Origin: Bacillota bacterium | GTDB taxonomy: Bacteria > Bacillota > Clostridia > Acetivibrionales > DSM-1351 | DNA: 39,807 bases | Assembly (NCBI GenBank): GCA_023416275.1 | Contig: JAEZIB010000048.1 | Coordinates: 1-39,807 of the forward strand | Reading direction: 5' to 3' | In this document: piece after piece, positions 1 through 7,532 of the stretch | How positions within the stretch are numbered: position 1 is the stretch's first letter | How the letters are laid out: each line of letters begins with the position of its first letter | Position numbers and translations under genes: made by a program | Notes under the pieces: generated by a model | The model's input: the letters and a program-made list of their open reading frames with translations, nothing else | Database searches by the model: none | What the model was told of the DNA's origin: nothing

Positions 1-88
1 CAGTCATGCCACTATCCTGGCAAGATTTTATGATCTGAGACCATTGCCTAAGGCGAAACTCATTCTTTGTTTCTGTAATTTTATCCAT
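1..88 (-). CDS. tnpA: IS66 family accessory protein TnpA, N-terminal fragment
   Basis: Only the first 29 codons are inside the window. The start ATG is at 88..86, with a GAGGAGG ribosome binding site 9 nt upstream. The peptide MDKITETKNEFRLRQW followed by SQIIKSCQDSGMT matches the usual N-terminus of IS66 TnpA (an R-x-x-QW-x-x-I-I pattern leading into a Xre/Hin-like helix-turn-helix). TnpA is an accessory DNA-binding protein of IS66 transposition. The rest of the gene lies before position 1. Confidence 0.7.
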   Translation of the reverse strand, partial: MDKITETKNEFRLRQWSQIIKSCQDSGMT

Positions 89-222
89 TTTAGAATGCCT
101 CCTCAGATTTCTTTGGACTTTCTATTAAAGTCGAAAAACTCTAAAAAGTCTAAAGAATTATTTGGATATATTATCCTAAATCCATGATAAAATTTAAAGG
201 CACTGTTTTATTAAGCGCTTAC
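1..222 (-). mobile_element. Left end of an IS66-family insertion sequence (partial)
   Basis: The left part of an IS66-type element runs off the window start. Read on the minus strand, the terminus begins GTAAGCGCTT at position 222, which fits the GTAAGCG-type ends I associate with IS66-family elements. About 130 bp inside lies the start of an IS66 accessory protein gene. The other end, the tnpB and transposase genes and any 8-bp target duplication are outside the window. The exact boundary is inferred from the terminal motif. Confidence 0.65.
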
Positions 223-389
223 AATACTTTTTCCAATTGCTTTAAAATATCATTGTATAGATAATAGAACTCTAAATATTCAGCTGAGTTACTGTATTCA
301 TTACTAAGTTGTTCAATCCTATTATCTATACTTGATAAAATAAAACTTCCAAAATTACTGACATTATTTGTATTAGAACTAAAAGGCAT
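219..389 (-). pseudogene. Small ORF (56 aa) apparently truncated by the IS66 insertion
   Basis: A 56-codon reading frame starts at ATG 389..387 with a good GGAGGG site upstream. It ends in a TAA that is made by the IS terminus itself (TT|GTAAGCG), so the natural C-terminus has been cut off. The peptide begins MPFSSNTNNVSNFGSFILSS and continues with a probable helix rich in E, Y, N and L. I do not recognise the family. The stretch has normal-looking protein composition, but it lies antisense to the likely promoter of the structured RNA at 403-640, so it may also be non-coding. Confidence 0.4.
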
Positions 390-396
390 ATATGAT
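368..396 (+). promoter_or_regulatory. Possible sigma-A promoter for the RNA at 403-640
   Basis: TTGTAT (368-373) and TATGAT (391-396) are separated by 17 bp, giving a predicted start near 403. That is just upstream of the structured region and supports transcription of the plus strand. This is a pattern match only. Confidence 0.4.
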
Positions 397-402
397 TCCC
401 TC

Positions 403-640
403 CAAATTTGAAAATGGAGGGAAAATTAAAAAGTGCGAATAGGTAATAACCCTACACGCACTATAATTGCAAAAATAAACAAAAGCAAGTATAATAATAA
501 CTGGTTGCTGTGGTGGACAAAGTCCATACGTGTGGGTGGTCAGACACCTTCATGAGTTTCTAAGTGTTGGTAGCACTTAGAAATCACGGCAACTTTATTT
601 AATTTTCCCTAAAAAGATTATATCATTATGGGATGATTTT
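403..640 (+). ncRNA. Candidate structured non-coding RNA with long closing stem
   Basis: A perfect 13-bp helix closes the region (418-430 with 598-610). Inside it lie: a hairpin AGTGCG/CGCACT (432-437 with 456-461); a 9-bp helix GTTGCTGTG with CACGGCAAC (504-512 with 585-593); and, within that helix, three further hairpins: TGGAC-AAA-GTCCA, GGTG-GTCAGA-CACC, and a 10-bp stem TTTCTAAGTG-TTGGTAG-CACTTAGAAA. The 9-bp helix contains a U-G wobble that pairs only if the plus strand is the RNA. A TTGTAT-17-TATGAT promoter precedes it, and a weak ATCAT/ATGAT hairpin followed by T residues ends near 640. The GC-richer core stands out from its surroundings, as conserved RNAs do. The size and shape recall the raiA-motif RNAs of Firmicutes, but I cannot confirm that match from memory. 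Confidence 0.55.
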
Positions 641-836
641 GCAAGATATTTATAATTTTATATTTATTAGTTCTCGACTTTAATTACAATGCTTCCCTTT
701 GATTATGATTGTCACACCTTAATTTAATTTTACAAAATTTTTCTCAGCTCACATTTATGTAATAACTCTTTCACCTCCTATTTCTTGACATTATAAGATT
801 AATTAAATTCTCATTTTGTGCTACATTTCTAGGTTT

Positions 837-2405
837 CTAAACCATTAATAGTCCTTTAACTATAATTTCTTTATCAGACGGGGATATATCATGTATTATA
901 TTTTTCAATTCTTGTATACTATAACAGGGATATTTACTATGTATGATACTATGACATGTTGGACAAACCATTGCAATATCTTCGGCAAATATTTTTGTCT
1001 GTTCTGTCAACTCATATAAAGGAGTTTTATGATGTGCCTCAATTATATTTTCAGCGATACTGCCATATTTGTCGGTTAAAATGCACTCGCACACTTGGCA
1101 ATAAAAATAACCATAATTTGATTTGAATAACTGCTTACATTTCCGTATAAAGTTCTGTCTACGCTCCTTTTTATAATGGATAATTAATCTTTCCTTACCT
1201 TCAATACCAAATATACTTTCATCCACGCCCCAAAATTCATCATCATCCTTTTTATCAATAATTCCATCATCGAATACCTTTCTACGTATTACTTTAAGCC
1301 CACTATGCCCCTCTTTTTTAATGAAATTCTGATTTATATTTTCGACAATTGATTTTGTAATACTTTCACTAAGAATTTCTTGTTTTAAATTATCATATCG
1401 TTCTCTACCCAAGCTTTCTATATATTTTAAAAATATTTTTTTGTATCTTTCTTTTGTTGTTACTGATTTTTTACCGAACTTTATAACTATACCCCAGTAT
1501 GTATCAATATCGTTATAGACATCAAAATCTTCAAAAAAAGCATCCATTCGTATGAGGTTATCTATAATACCAAAGCATCTAGCATCTATAAGCCTATTTT
1601 TAACTTGAATATTTTTTCCTTGTATAAAATATTCAACAATTGCATTAAAAGTAAAGTCCTTCACAGGCTCATTAGTTGTGTTTCTGCTATCTTTAATCAA
1701 ATAATCCGAATTAAAATTAACGTTTGCTTTAGAATGTTGTGAATTTCCTCTATCAACCTCTAAAATATTTTTAAGCTTTATAACCCAGAACATAGATTCT
1801 TGTGGAATATATAGAGGTAGTCTATTTCCGAATCTATTAATATAAATAGAACTATTATTTTCATCAATATCTTTTTTTTCGTTAAGATTAATAATTTCAT
1901 TGTTAGATAAACCTTCAAATGCTAATAAAAATGGTACTCCTCCACGTAATTCATTATCACTACATTTACTTAAAATGTCATATAACTGATACCGAGATAT
2001 AATTTCTCCAATGTTTATTATTGAATGATATTCTATATCAGCTTCTTTTAGTATTGAATGTAAATCAATTTTCTCTCCATTAAACCATTCATAGTAGCTT
2101 TTAAAAACAGTTAAATGGCTGTTGAGCGTTTCTGTACTTGAGAACATAGTACTATCATATTCGTTTAGCATTTGAAAGGCATCTTTCCAATCAGATAGTG
2201 AAAATTTCCCAATATCTTTTTTTATCAAGTCTTCATATATTCCTATTTGTTTAAACTTTCTTTTGTAATCTTTTTGAGTTGATGGAAGAATTTTTCTTGT
2301 ATATTCACCATTTATATATATGTCCCTTAATCTATCTTCCAAATACTTTGATTTATACCCATCAACATCATAAAAGAAAAGTTTTTCTTTTTTCAGAGCA
2401 CTCAC
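837..2405 (-). CDS. HNH endonuclease with N-terminal degenerate tyrosine-recombinase-like region (522 aa)
   Basis: The C-terminal part carries an McrA-type HNH domain: the CQVC pair (436-439), EAHHKTPL with the H-H catalytic pair at 458-459, and CPTCH with a further His at 485 and 489. The sequence before it (about 405-430, basic, ending near KCKQLF) is the usual lead-in to this domain. Residues about 20-340 resemble the fold order of tyrosine recombinases: an all-helical arm-like segment (40-110), then a stretch where the box I Arg would stand but reads AFEGLSNNEIINL, and later TTKERYKKIF, reminiscent of the tyrosine box. The catalytic Arg appears to be missing, as in MrpR-type phage repressors. 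A DNA-binding nuclease or regulator is likely; a defence or mobile-element role is inferred. The start is uncertain: GTG at 2405 directly abuts a GGGGGG site, and a CTG three codons in has better spacing. Confidence 0.7.
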   Translation of the reverse strand: MSALKKEKLFFYDVDGYKSKYLEDRLRDIYINGEYTRKILPSTQKDYKRKFKQIGIYEDLIKKDIGKFSLSDWKDAFQMLNEYDSTMFSSTETLNSHLTVFKSYYEWFNGEKIDLHSILKEADIEYHSIINIGEIISRYQLYDILSKCSDNELRGGVPFLLAFEGLSNNEIINLNEKKDIDENNSSIYINRFGNRLPLYIPQESMFWVIKLKNILEVDRGNSQHSKANVNFNSDYLIKDSRNTTNEPVKDFTFNAIVEYFIQGKNIQVKNRLIDARCFGIIDNLIRMDAFFEDFDVYNDIDTYWGIVIKFGKKSVTTKERYKKIFLKYIESLGRERYDNLKQEILSESITKSIVENINQNFIKKEGHSGLKVIRRKVFDDGIIDKKDDDEFWGVDESIFGIEGKERLIIHYKKERRQNFIRKCKQLFKSNYGYFYCQVCECILTDKYGSIAENIIEAHHKTPLYELTEQTKIFAEDIAMVCPTCHSIIHSKYPCYSIQELKNIIHDISPSDKEIIVKGLLMV

Positions 2406-2697
2406 CCCCCTAATAGTACATAATTTTATCTTATTAGTTAAATTCTACTATAAATTACTAATTCCTCTATTGATATAAAATAATATTACAATTTTAATTG
2501 AGGTTTTCCACTCTCATAACCAGTATTTAAAGGTTTCAAGGCTTATAGTGCTGTAATAAATAATACTGTTTTATGTATCTAATTCAATCTTTACTAAAAG
2601 TCCCTGAAAGTTTGTAATCTCGTTCAACACTTTTATCTTTTTGCATCACTATGTACATATATCCTATAATTTAATAGAAATTGTAATATTCGCATAT

Positions 2698-2724
2698 GTC
2701 TATAAATCGTATGTTTTCGTAGAC
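2698..2724. promoter_or_regulatory. res-like dyad, site I
   Basis: A 27-bp segment is bounded by the inverted arms GTCTA and TAGAC. Its length and its place upstream of a small serine recombinase match a resolvase-binding subsite (about 28 bp in Tn3-type res sites). It shares the TTCGTAGAC end with the second dyad at 2783-2825. Confidence 0.5.
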
Positions 2725-2782
2725 GTTTGTTTTTATAAGAAAATAGCAGATATTTACTGATAAATGGGCATAAATGTTCTAT

Positions 2783-2825
2783 ATAACTGTCTGTGATATT
2801 TGAATATGATTTCGTAGACAGTTAT
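2783..2825. promoter_or_regulatory. res-like dyad, site II / operator
   Basis: Perfect 10-bp inverted arms ATAACTGTCT and AGACAGTTAT enclose 23 bp. The inner GTCT...AGAC pair spans about 31 bp, like resolvase site II. The dyad lies 35 bp before the recombinase start and probably also covers its promoter, which would give autoregulation. The function is inferred from position and symmetry. Confidence 0.5.
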
Positions 2826-2859
2826 AATTATATCATAATCAATGAAAGGAATTGATACT

Positions 2860-3510
2860 ATGATATATGGATATATGAGAATTAGTACTCAGAAGGAAAA
2901 ACAGACTACAGACAGGCAGAAAATAACACTAGAACAATATGCAAATGATAATAGATTTACTTTTGATAACATTGTAGCGGAACGCATAAGCGGAACAATT
3001 AAAGCACAGAACCGACAAGTATATAGAGACTTAAAGACTAAGACATTACGACAAGATGATATTTTAATAATCACCGATTTGGATAGATTAGGCAGGGATG
3101 CAGATGATGTAATTGCCGAATTAAAGGATTTAAAAAGCAAAGGGATTAGAGTAATAGCCTTAGATATTCCATATATGAATGAATATAATAAGGCTCAGGA
3201 TAGTAGCATATATAATATGATTGTTGATATAGTAATAACTTTAAAAGCACATATGAGCCAACAGGAGAGAGAAAAAACAGTAGAAAGAATTAATCAAGGA
3301 TTAGATGCAGCAAGAGCCAAGGGAACTAAATTAGGTAGACCAAAAGTAGAATTACCAGATAATTTTATTAAAGAGTATAAGAGGTTTAAGGATGGAAAGT
3401 ATGGAGATATGACAGCAACAGGATTTGCAAAGATGTTGCGAATTGGAAGAGCAACATTGTATAAGTATATTGATATATATAAAGAAGCAGAAGAGAAGAA
3501 GGGTAATTGA
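2860..3510 (+). CDS. Small serine recombinase (resolvase/invertase family), 216 aa
   Basis: The N-terminus MIYGYMRISTQKEKQ carries the catalytic Ser in the R-I-S motif of serine recombinases. It is followed by the conserved DRLGRD region and EREKTVERINQGLDAARAKG, the long E helix, and the LGRPK hinge. The C-terminal 45 residues form a helix-turn-helix (TGFAKMLRIGRATLYKYI). The length is that of a Tn3-type resolvase or DNA invertase, not of a large serine integrase. I chose ATG 2860 because an AAAGGAA site lies 9 nt upstream; an earlier ATG at 2842 overlaps that site. Paired dyads at 2698-2825 look like its res sites. It probably resolves or inverts DNA belonging to the mobile region around it. 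Confidence 0.9.
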   Translation: MIYGYMRISTQKEKQTTDRQKITLEQYANDNRFTFDNIVAERISGTIKAQNRQVYRDLKTKTLRQDDILIITDLDRLGRDADDVIAELKDLKSKGIRVIALDIPYMNEYNKAQDSSIYNMIVDIVITLKAHMSQQEREKTVERINQGLDAARAKGTKLGRPKVELPDNFIKEYKRFKDGKYGDMTATGFAKMLRIGRATLYKYIDIYKEAEEKKGN

Positions 3511-3525
3511 ACCCTTCTTTTTATT
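3497..3525 (+). terminator. Rho-independent terminator after the serine recombinase
   Basis: An 8-bp stem AGAAGGGT / ACCCTTCT with a 6-nt loop is followed by TTTTATT. The stem overlaps the last codons of the gene. Confidence 0.85.
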
Positions 3526-3727
3526 AGTTTGTCTAAGGGTAGAGGGGTATTTTACAAATATCGAATAGGTAATTAATTACATATATTACCATTGCACATT
3601 GAGGAATCGACTACAGTTGATGTGAGAACGACTTAGAAATATTAGCATTATTAATTTACATTATATTGCAAATTCGATATTGCAACGATACAATAAAGTA
3701 AAATATTGTTAACATGGAGGGGTAAGA

Positions 3728-5044
3728 TTGAATAAACGATTTCAAGGGTTTATAGCTGGTTTTTTAGTATGTTGTTTAATATTAGGTACTACTGTTTTTT
3801 CGGCAGGAGTAACAAAAACTATTAAAGCAGTATTTAATCAAGTTACTGTAAAAATTGATGGTAAAGCTATTGGTGGAGATAAAATTAGTTTTAATGGTAA
3901 TGTATACATAAATACAAAAAGTTTAGCTAACCTTTTAGGCAAAACGTATACAGTTGATAAAACTGGTAATATTGCTATTACAACAAAGAAAAATTCAACA
4001 GCTACTAATTCAAAATCATCAAAGGATAAAGAAGTTGTGTTCCCTGATAAGGATTTAAATACTATCATAAGGAAAATCATTAATAAGCCTAGTGGCTCTA
4101 TTTATGAAAGTGACTTGTTGAAAATTACTGAAATAAACATGTATTTAAAAGAAAATATTTCTAATCTTGAGGGTATTCAATACATTAAAAACTTAAAAAG
4201 TATTATTTTAGATTCAGAGGGTGACTTAGAGGATATTAGTTTACTTGCGAATTTAAAGGAGCTACATACTATTATTTTAGATAATAAAAAAATTACTGAT
4301 ATTTCAGCTTTATATAATTTGAAAAGTCTTAAAACATTATCGCTTGATGGAAATGATATAAATAATATAGATATTGTTAAAAATCTTACTGGACTTAAAA
4401 CATTTAGAATAGCCAATAATAATATAAAATCTCTTAATGGTATAGAGAATCTTGTTAATTTAGAGCAAATATCATTTGGAGGTAATTCGATTTGTGATAT
4501 ATCACTTTTGAAAAATCTATCAAAACTTAAAGAATATTATAAAAGCTTTGAGAATTTAGTAATAACCGAAGATAACAAGTTCTATTTACTTAATTTTATA
4601 CCTGTGCTAAATAATGAAAATAAAAATTATTTTTTTAATAGAAATAGATTTCAAATTTATATTGATGAAAACAACAAAATATATAGTAATGATTTAAGGT
4701 TAATTACTACTTTATTAAATGCATCTGACAAACAGTATAACATTTTAAAATCAGATAATCCCTTTATTGATGGTGTCATAGGCATAAAGAATTATAATTT
4801 CAAAGTTGAAACAAACTCTATATACACCAGTATAAACTCAAGTTATCAAGAAGGTAAAATTACTAATATAGAGGGCACATTAGTTTATGAGTATTCTTTA
4901 AAACCAAATGAAGAAAAAGGAGTTGTAAAAGTAGGAAGAGAATATCTATATAGCATAGACGATATATTTAAAACATTCGGCATCACCTACAGCATCGAGT
5001 TTGATAAAGATAAAAAATTATGTGGATTTAGAATTACTTGTTGA
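3728..5044 (+). CDS. Secreted leucine-rich-repeat protein with copper amine oxidase N-like domain (438 aa)
   Basis: A signal peptide covers residues 1-26 (MNKRFQGF then a hydrophobic core ending TVFSAG). Residues about 30-88 match the copper amine oxidase N-terminal-like domain common in clostridial surface proteins (VKIDGKAIGGDKISFNGNVY, then a LANLLGKTYTVD segment). Residues about 100-275 hold internalin-type 22-residue leucine-rich repeats (for example NLKSLKTLSLDGNDINNIDI and GLKTFRIANNNIKSLNGIEN). The C-terminal part is unassigned and ends with a second short amine-oxidase-like segment (YLYSIDDIFKTFGITYSIEF). No LPXTG or SLH anchor is visible, so it may be released or held by other means. 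The start is TTG, with GGAGGGG 6 nt before it. It probably binds a surface or matrix partner; the ligand is unknown. Confidence 0.75.
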   Translation: MNKRFQGFIAGFLVCCLILGTTVFSAGVTKTIKAVFNQVTVKIDGKAIGGDKISFNGNVYINTKSLANLLGKTYTVDKTGNIAITTKKNSTATNSKSSKDKEVVFPDKDLNTIIRKIINKPSGSIYESDLLKITEINMYLKENISNLEGIQYIKNLKSIILDSEGDLEDISLLANLKELHTIILDNKKITDISALYNLKSLKTLSLDGNDINNIDIVKNLTGLKTFRIANNNIKSLNGIENLVNLEQISFGGNSICDISLLKNLSKLKEYYKSFENLVITEDNKFYLLNFIPVLNNENKNYFFNRNRFQIYIDENNKIYSNDLRLITTLLNASDKQYNILKSDNPFIDGVIGIKNYNFKVETNSIYTSINSSYQEGKITNIEGTLVYEYSLKPNEEKGVVKVGREYLYSIDDIFKTFGITYSIEFDKDKKLCGFRITC

Positions 5045-5057
5045 GGAGGTAATAAAC

Positions 5058-5639
5058 ATGGATGAAAGACTGAGACAAGCATTAAATGATTTTCTCATTG
5101 CAAATGGATACTCGCATAATGAAACTTTTGAAATTGAAGAGGAAATTCCTATCAATTGGGATAATGTTGAAGAATTTGGTGGCAAAAAGTATTTCAAAGA
5201 ATCAGCGAACCAATTCAGATATTATTCTGACCCAGCATATCTTAAGGAAATACCAAAGGAATATTTTGAACCAAAGACAGAAAAGAAGAATATTATTAAA
5301 GCCATTGCTGACGATTTATCAAATGAAGATATTCAAACTTTATTGAATCTAGCCAATATACAATCTAATAAAAAGTTGATAAATGCTATTACAGAGTTGC
5401 CTAATATGACGAGAGAATATAAAGTTTTGGAATTCATGGATAATGAAACAGGCTCAGTAAATGTTCAAAATATTGAAGCAACTCTTAATGAACATGCAAA
5501 GGATGGGTGGTACATAAAATCTGTTACAACTAACGAAATCGGAAAAAATTCAAAGAGTATAGGTATATCAGGAATCTCTGGTGCTATCAATTCAACAATT
5601 GACCAAACCATTATTATTCTAGAACGATTGTTAAAATAA
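5058..5639 (+). CDS. DUF4177-like protein of unknown function (193 aa)
   Basis: The start ATG at 5058 has GAGGAGG 8 nt upstream, and the gene begins 13 nt after the leucine-rich-repeat gene, so the two are probably co-transcribed. No signal peptide or membrane segment is visible. Residues 20-80 are acidic and aromatic with repeated EYFEPKTEKK-type charge. The C-terminal 60 residues (EYKVLEFMDN, then LNEHAKDGWYIKSV, then IIILER) have the order of a DUF4177-type fold: a Y-K-V strand, the L-N-x-x-x-x-x-GW motif and a final hydrophobic strand ending in ER. Its role is unknown. Confidence 0.6.
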   Translation: MDERLRQALNDFLIANGYSHNETFEIEEEIPINWDNVEEFGGKKYFKESANQFRYYSDPAYLKEIPKEYFEPKTEKKNIIKAIADDLSNEDIQTLLNLANIQSNKKLINAITELPNMTREYKVLEFMDNETGSVNVQNIEATLNEHAKDGWYIKSVTTNEIGKNSKSIGISGISGAINSTIDQTIIILERLLK

Positions 5640-5770
5640 TGCATTGTGCTATAAGTATATATGAAAAAATAAATTTAGATAGGTTAGAATCAAAATATAA
5701 ACTCTACACAAAAAACTGTGGAGGTTACTATGAGATTATAGAAACTACTTTTTATTGAAAGGTTAAAAAT

Positions 5771-6373
5771 ATGCCTATTTATTTTGGTGTTAATCTAAGG
5801 TTCACAAAATATGGATTCAAAATGACACGACAAAATTATGCAATTATTGATAATAAATCTTCAAATAAAGATTGGTGTAAAAAACATTTTGAGAAGTGTT
5901 TATTAAATTATGATTTAAATATCAAATATTTTGCATCATTAGACAAAGAAGAATTTAATAAAGAACTGAATAAATTTTTATTTAAACATAAAGGATTCGA
6001 ACAAATATATGATTTAAATGAGTATAAAAATATATCGGGATATTATATGTTAGTTCTTGATGAATACTGTCAAGTATATATAGGGACAGCTCAAGATATA
6101 AAAATAAGAATTTTAAATCATTGGAGTAAACAAAAACAATTTGACAGATTGATTTTTGGTACTGTAGAAAATTCTATTTTAGCTATTGATAGTTTCAGAG
6201 CATATGATACTACAAGGATTTACGCTTATCCGACTACTAATACATTTAATGAGGAAGATAAGTTTATAAACTCTATTTCTCATAAATTTTTATTAAATAG
6301 GACAGTAGGAGGTAAATTAGAAAATGGTTTGTTGGAAGCTATTATGAATAGAAAGGTTAGAAAATTAATATGA
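5771..6373 (+). CDS. GIY-YIG domain protein (200 aa)
   Basis: The start has a GAAAGG site about 8 nt upstream. Residues 88-180 carry a recognisable GIY-YIG core: GYYMLV (90-95) and QVYIGTAQDI (101-110), with R113 and H117 in the following helix, as in the family pattern Y-I-G-x(n)-R-x(3)-H. A Glu at 161-162 and Asn177 could complete the active site. The first 85 residues are unassigned, charged and helical. The GIY motif is altered to GYY. This family includes homing, restriction and repair nucleases. Because it sits beside an HNH protein and a recombinase, a mobile-element or defence role is possible, but that is context only. Confidence 0.65.
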   Translation: MPIYFGVNLRFTKYGFKMTRQNYAIIDNKSSNKDWCKKHFEKCLLNYDLNIKYFASLDKEEFNKELNKFLFKHKGFEQIYDLNEYKNISGYYMLVLDEYCQVYIGTAQDIKIRILNHWSKQKQFDRLIFGTVENSILAIDSFRAYDTTRIYAYPTTNTFNEEDKFINSISHKFLLNRTVGGKLENGLLEAIMNRKVRKLI

Positions 6374-6605
6374 TTAGCTTTCTTGTATATTTATTAAATA
6401 AATATATGGTTTTCTTATTTAGAAGATTATTGCTTAGGGGGATTCGTATTTCTTTGTAAAAGACATAAAAATTAATTGAATTAGCGTAAAAATAGTGCTA
6501 AAATTAACCCACTGGATTCTTTAAAATTCATATGTAAAAATTATATGAGTCCAGTGTGTGAAAAGTATGAAAATTTATTAATGATTGGTGAAACGCTTTA
6601 TTTAT

Positions 6606-6688
<83 letters not shown>

Positions 6689-6690
6689 CG

Positions 6691-6730
6691 AAAAGAACCA
6701 ATACTTGGTACAAAGTATTGGTTCTTTTCT
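6691..6730 (+). terminator. Terminator after tRNA-Leu
   Basis: A perfect 16-bp stem (6691-6706 with 6713-6728) with loop GGTACA ends in a T-rich arm, starting two bases after the tRNA CCA end. Confidence 0.9.
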
Positions 6731-6810
6731 ATTCTCAAAAAGCATTTGAAGTTATTACTACAAGTGGATGCTGGTTTTTTAAATATTCGTGCTTAATGGA
6801 GGTTATCAAT

Positions 6811-7476
6811 TTGAAGAAACAAATAATTATTTATTCTATCTTGATTTTTTTTTGATACAAAGTTTTATTATTGAGTCATATGCGACGACTCTACAGTTTA
6901 GAGAAACTATTGCATCTGCAAATGGGCGCATATATGCAATAAATAAGGATGGAGATTTATACTATTGGGGAAAAGCAACATTTAATGATAGTATTGGAGA
7001 CCAATCAATAGAACGATCCAAGCCAGCTAAATTAATGGATAATGTTATTGGTGTGTATGGAGATTGGTGGAGTGGTTTTGCAGTTAAATCCGACAATACT
7101 TTATGGGCTATCGGAGATAGTGGAGATGGAAGAGGTGGCGAAAAAGATGACACTAATCCTCCAGTAAAAATAATGGATAATATTGCTTTGCCATATACAA
7201 TTTGTCATAACCCATCTACATGGGCTAAAGATAGCGTTAATAAAGCAATTGAGTTAGAATTTGTTCCAGAGATGCTGCAGTCATATTATCAAAAGGGTAT
7301 AACGCGTAGAGAATTTGTACAAATAATATCAAATTTACTATGTAAAATTTACTGATACAAATGACGAGAATATTATTAATATTGCTAAATTAGGAATTAT
7401 TAGCGGTGAAGGAGATAATAAATTCAATCCTGATGGATTAAAAGTTAATCATATTTTTTACATTTCCATTTGTTGA
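6811..7476 (+). pseudogene. Broken secreted RCC1-repeat / SLH surface protein
   Basis: The start TTG at 6811 (AATGGAGG upstream) opens a signal peptide MKKQIIIYSILIFF that stops at a TGA straight after a run of nine T. One extra T would continue it as LIQSFIIESYA and into the body. The body has RCC1-type repeats (NGRIYAINKDGDLYYWG and SDNTLWAIGDSGDGRGG) and then the first half of an S-layer homology domain (ITRREFVQIISNLL). A second frameshift near 7340 moves the rest (VKFTDTNDENIINIAKLGII, then GDNKFNPDG) into another frame, which ends at 7476. The family joins SLH cell-wall anchoring to an RCC1 propeller. The gene is probably inactive, unless slippage on the T run restores the first frame. 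Confidence 0.75.
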
Positions 7477-7532
7477 TTAATACCATATTCTATAATATAC
7501 TATTTACAAAAATATGCATTGTGAGGTGCAAT

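Noticed and set aside
403..640. Retron or group II intron RNA as an explanation for the structured region
   Set aside because: The 13-bp inverted repeat recalls retron a1/a2 ends, but no reverse transcriptase lies nearby and no intron domain V motif is visible.
1..6605. Integrated island with the tRNA-Leu gene as its attachment site
   Set aside because: No duplicated tRNA 3' end and no integrase adjacent to the tRNA; the recombinase present is a small resolvase type.
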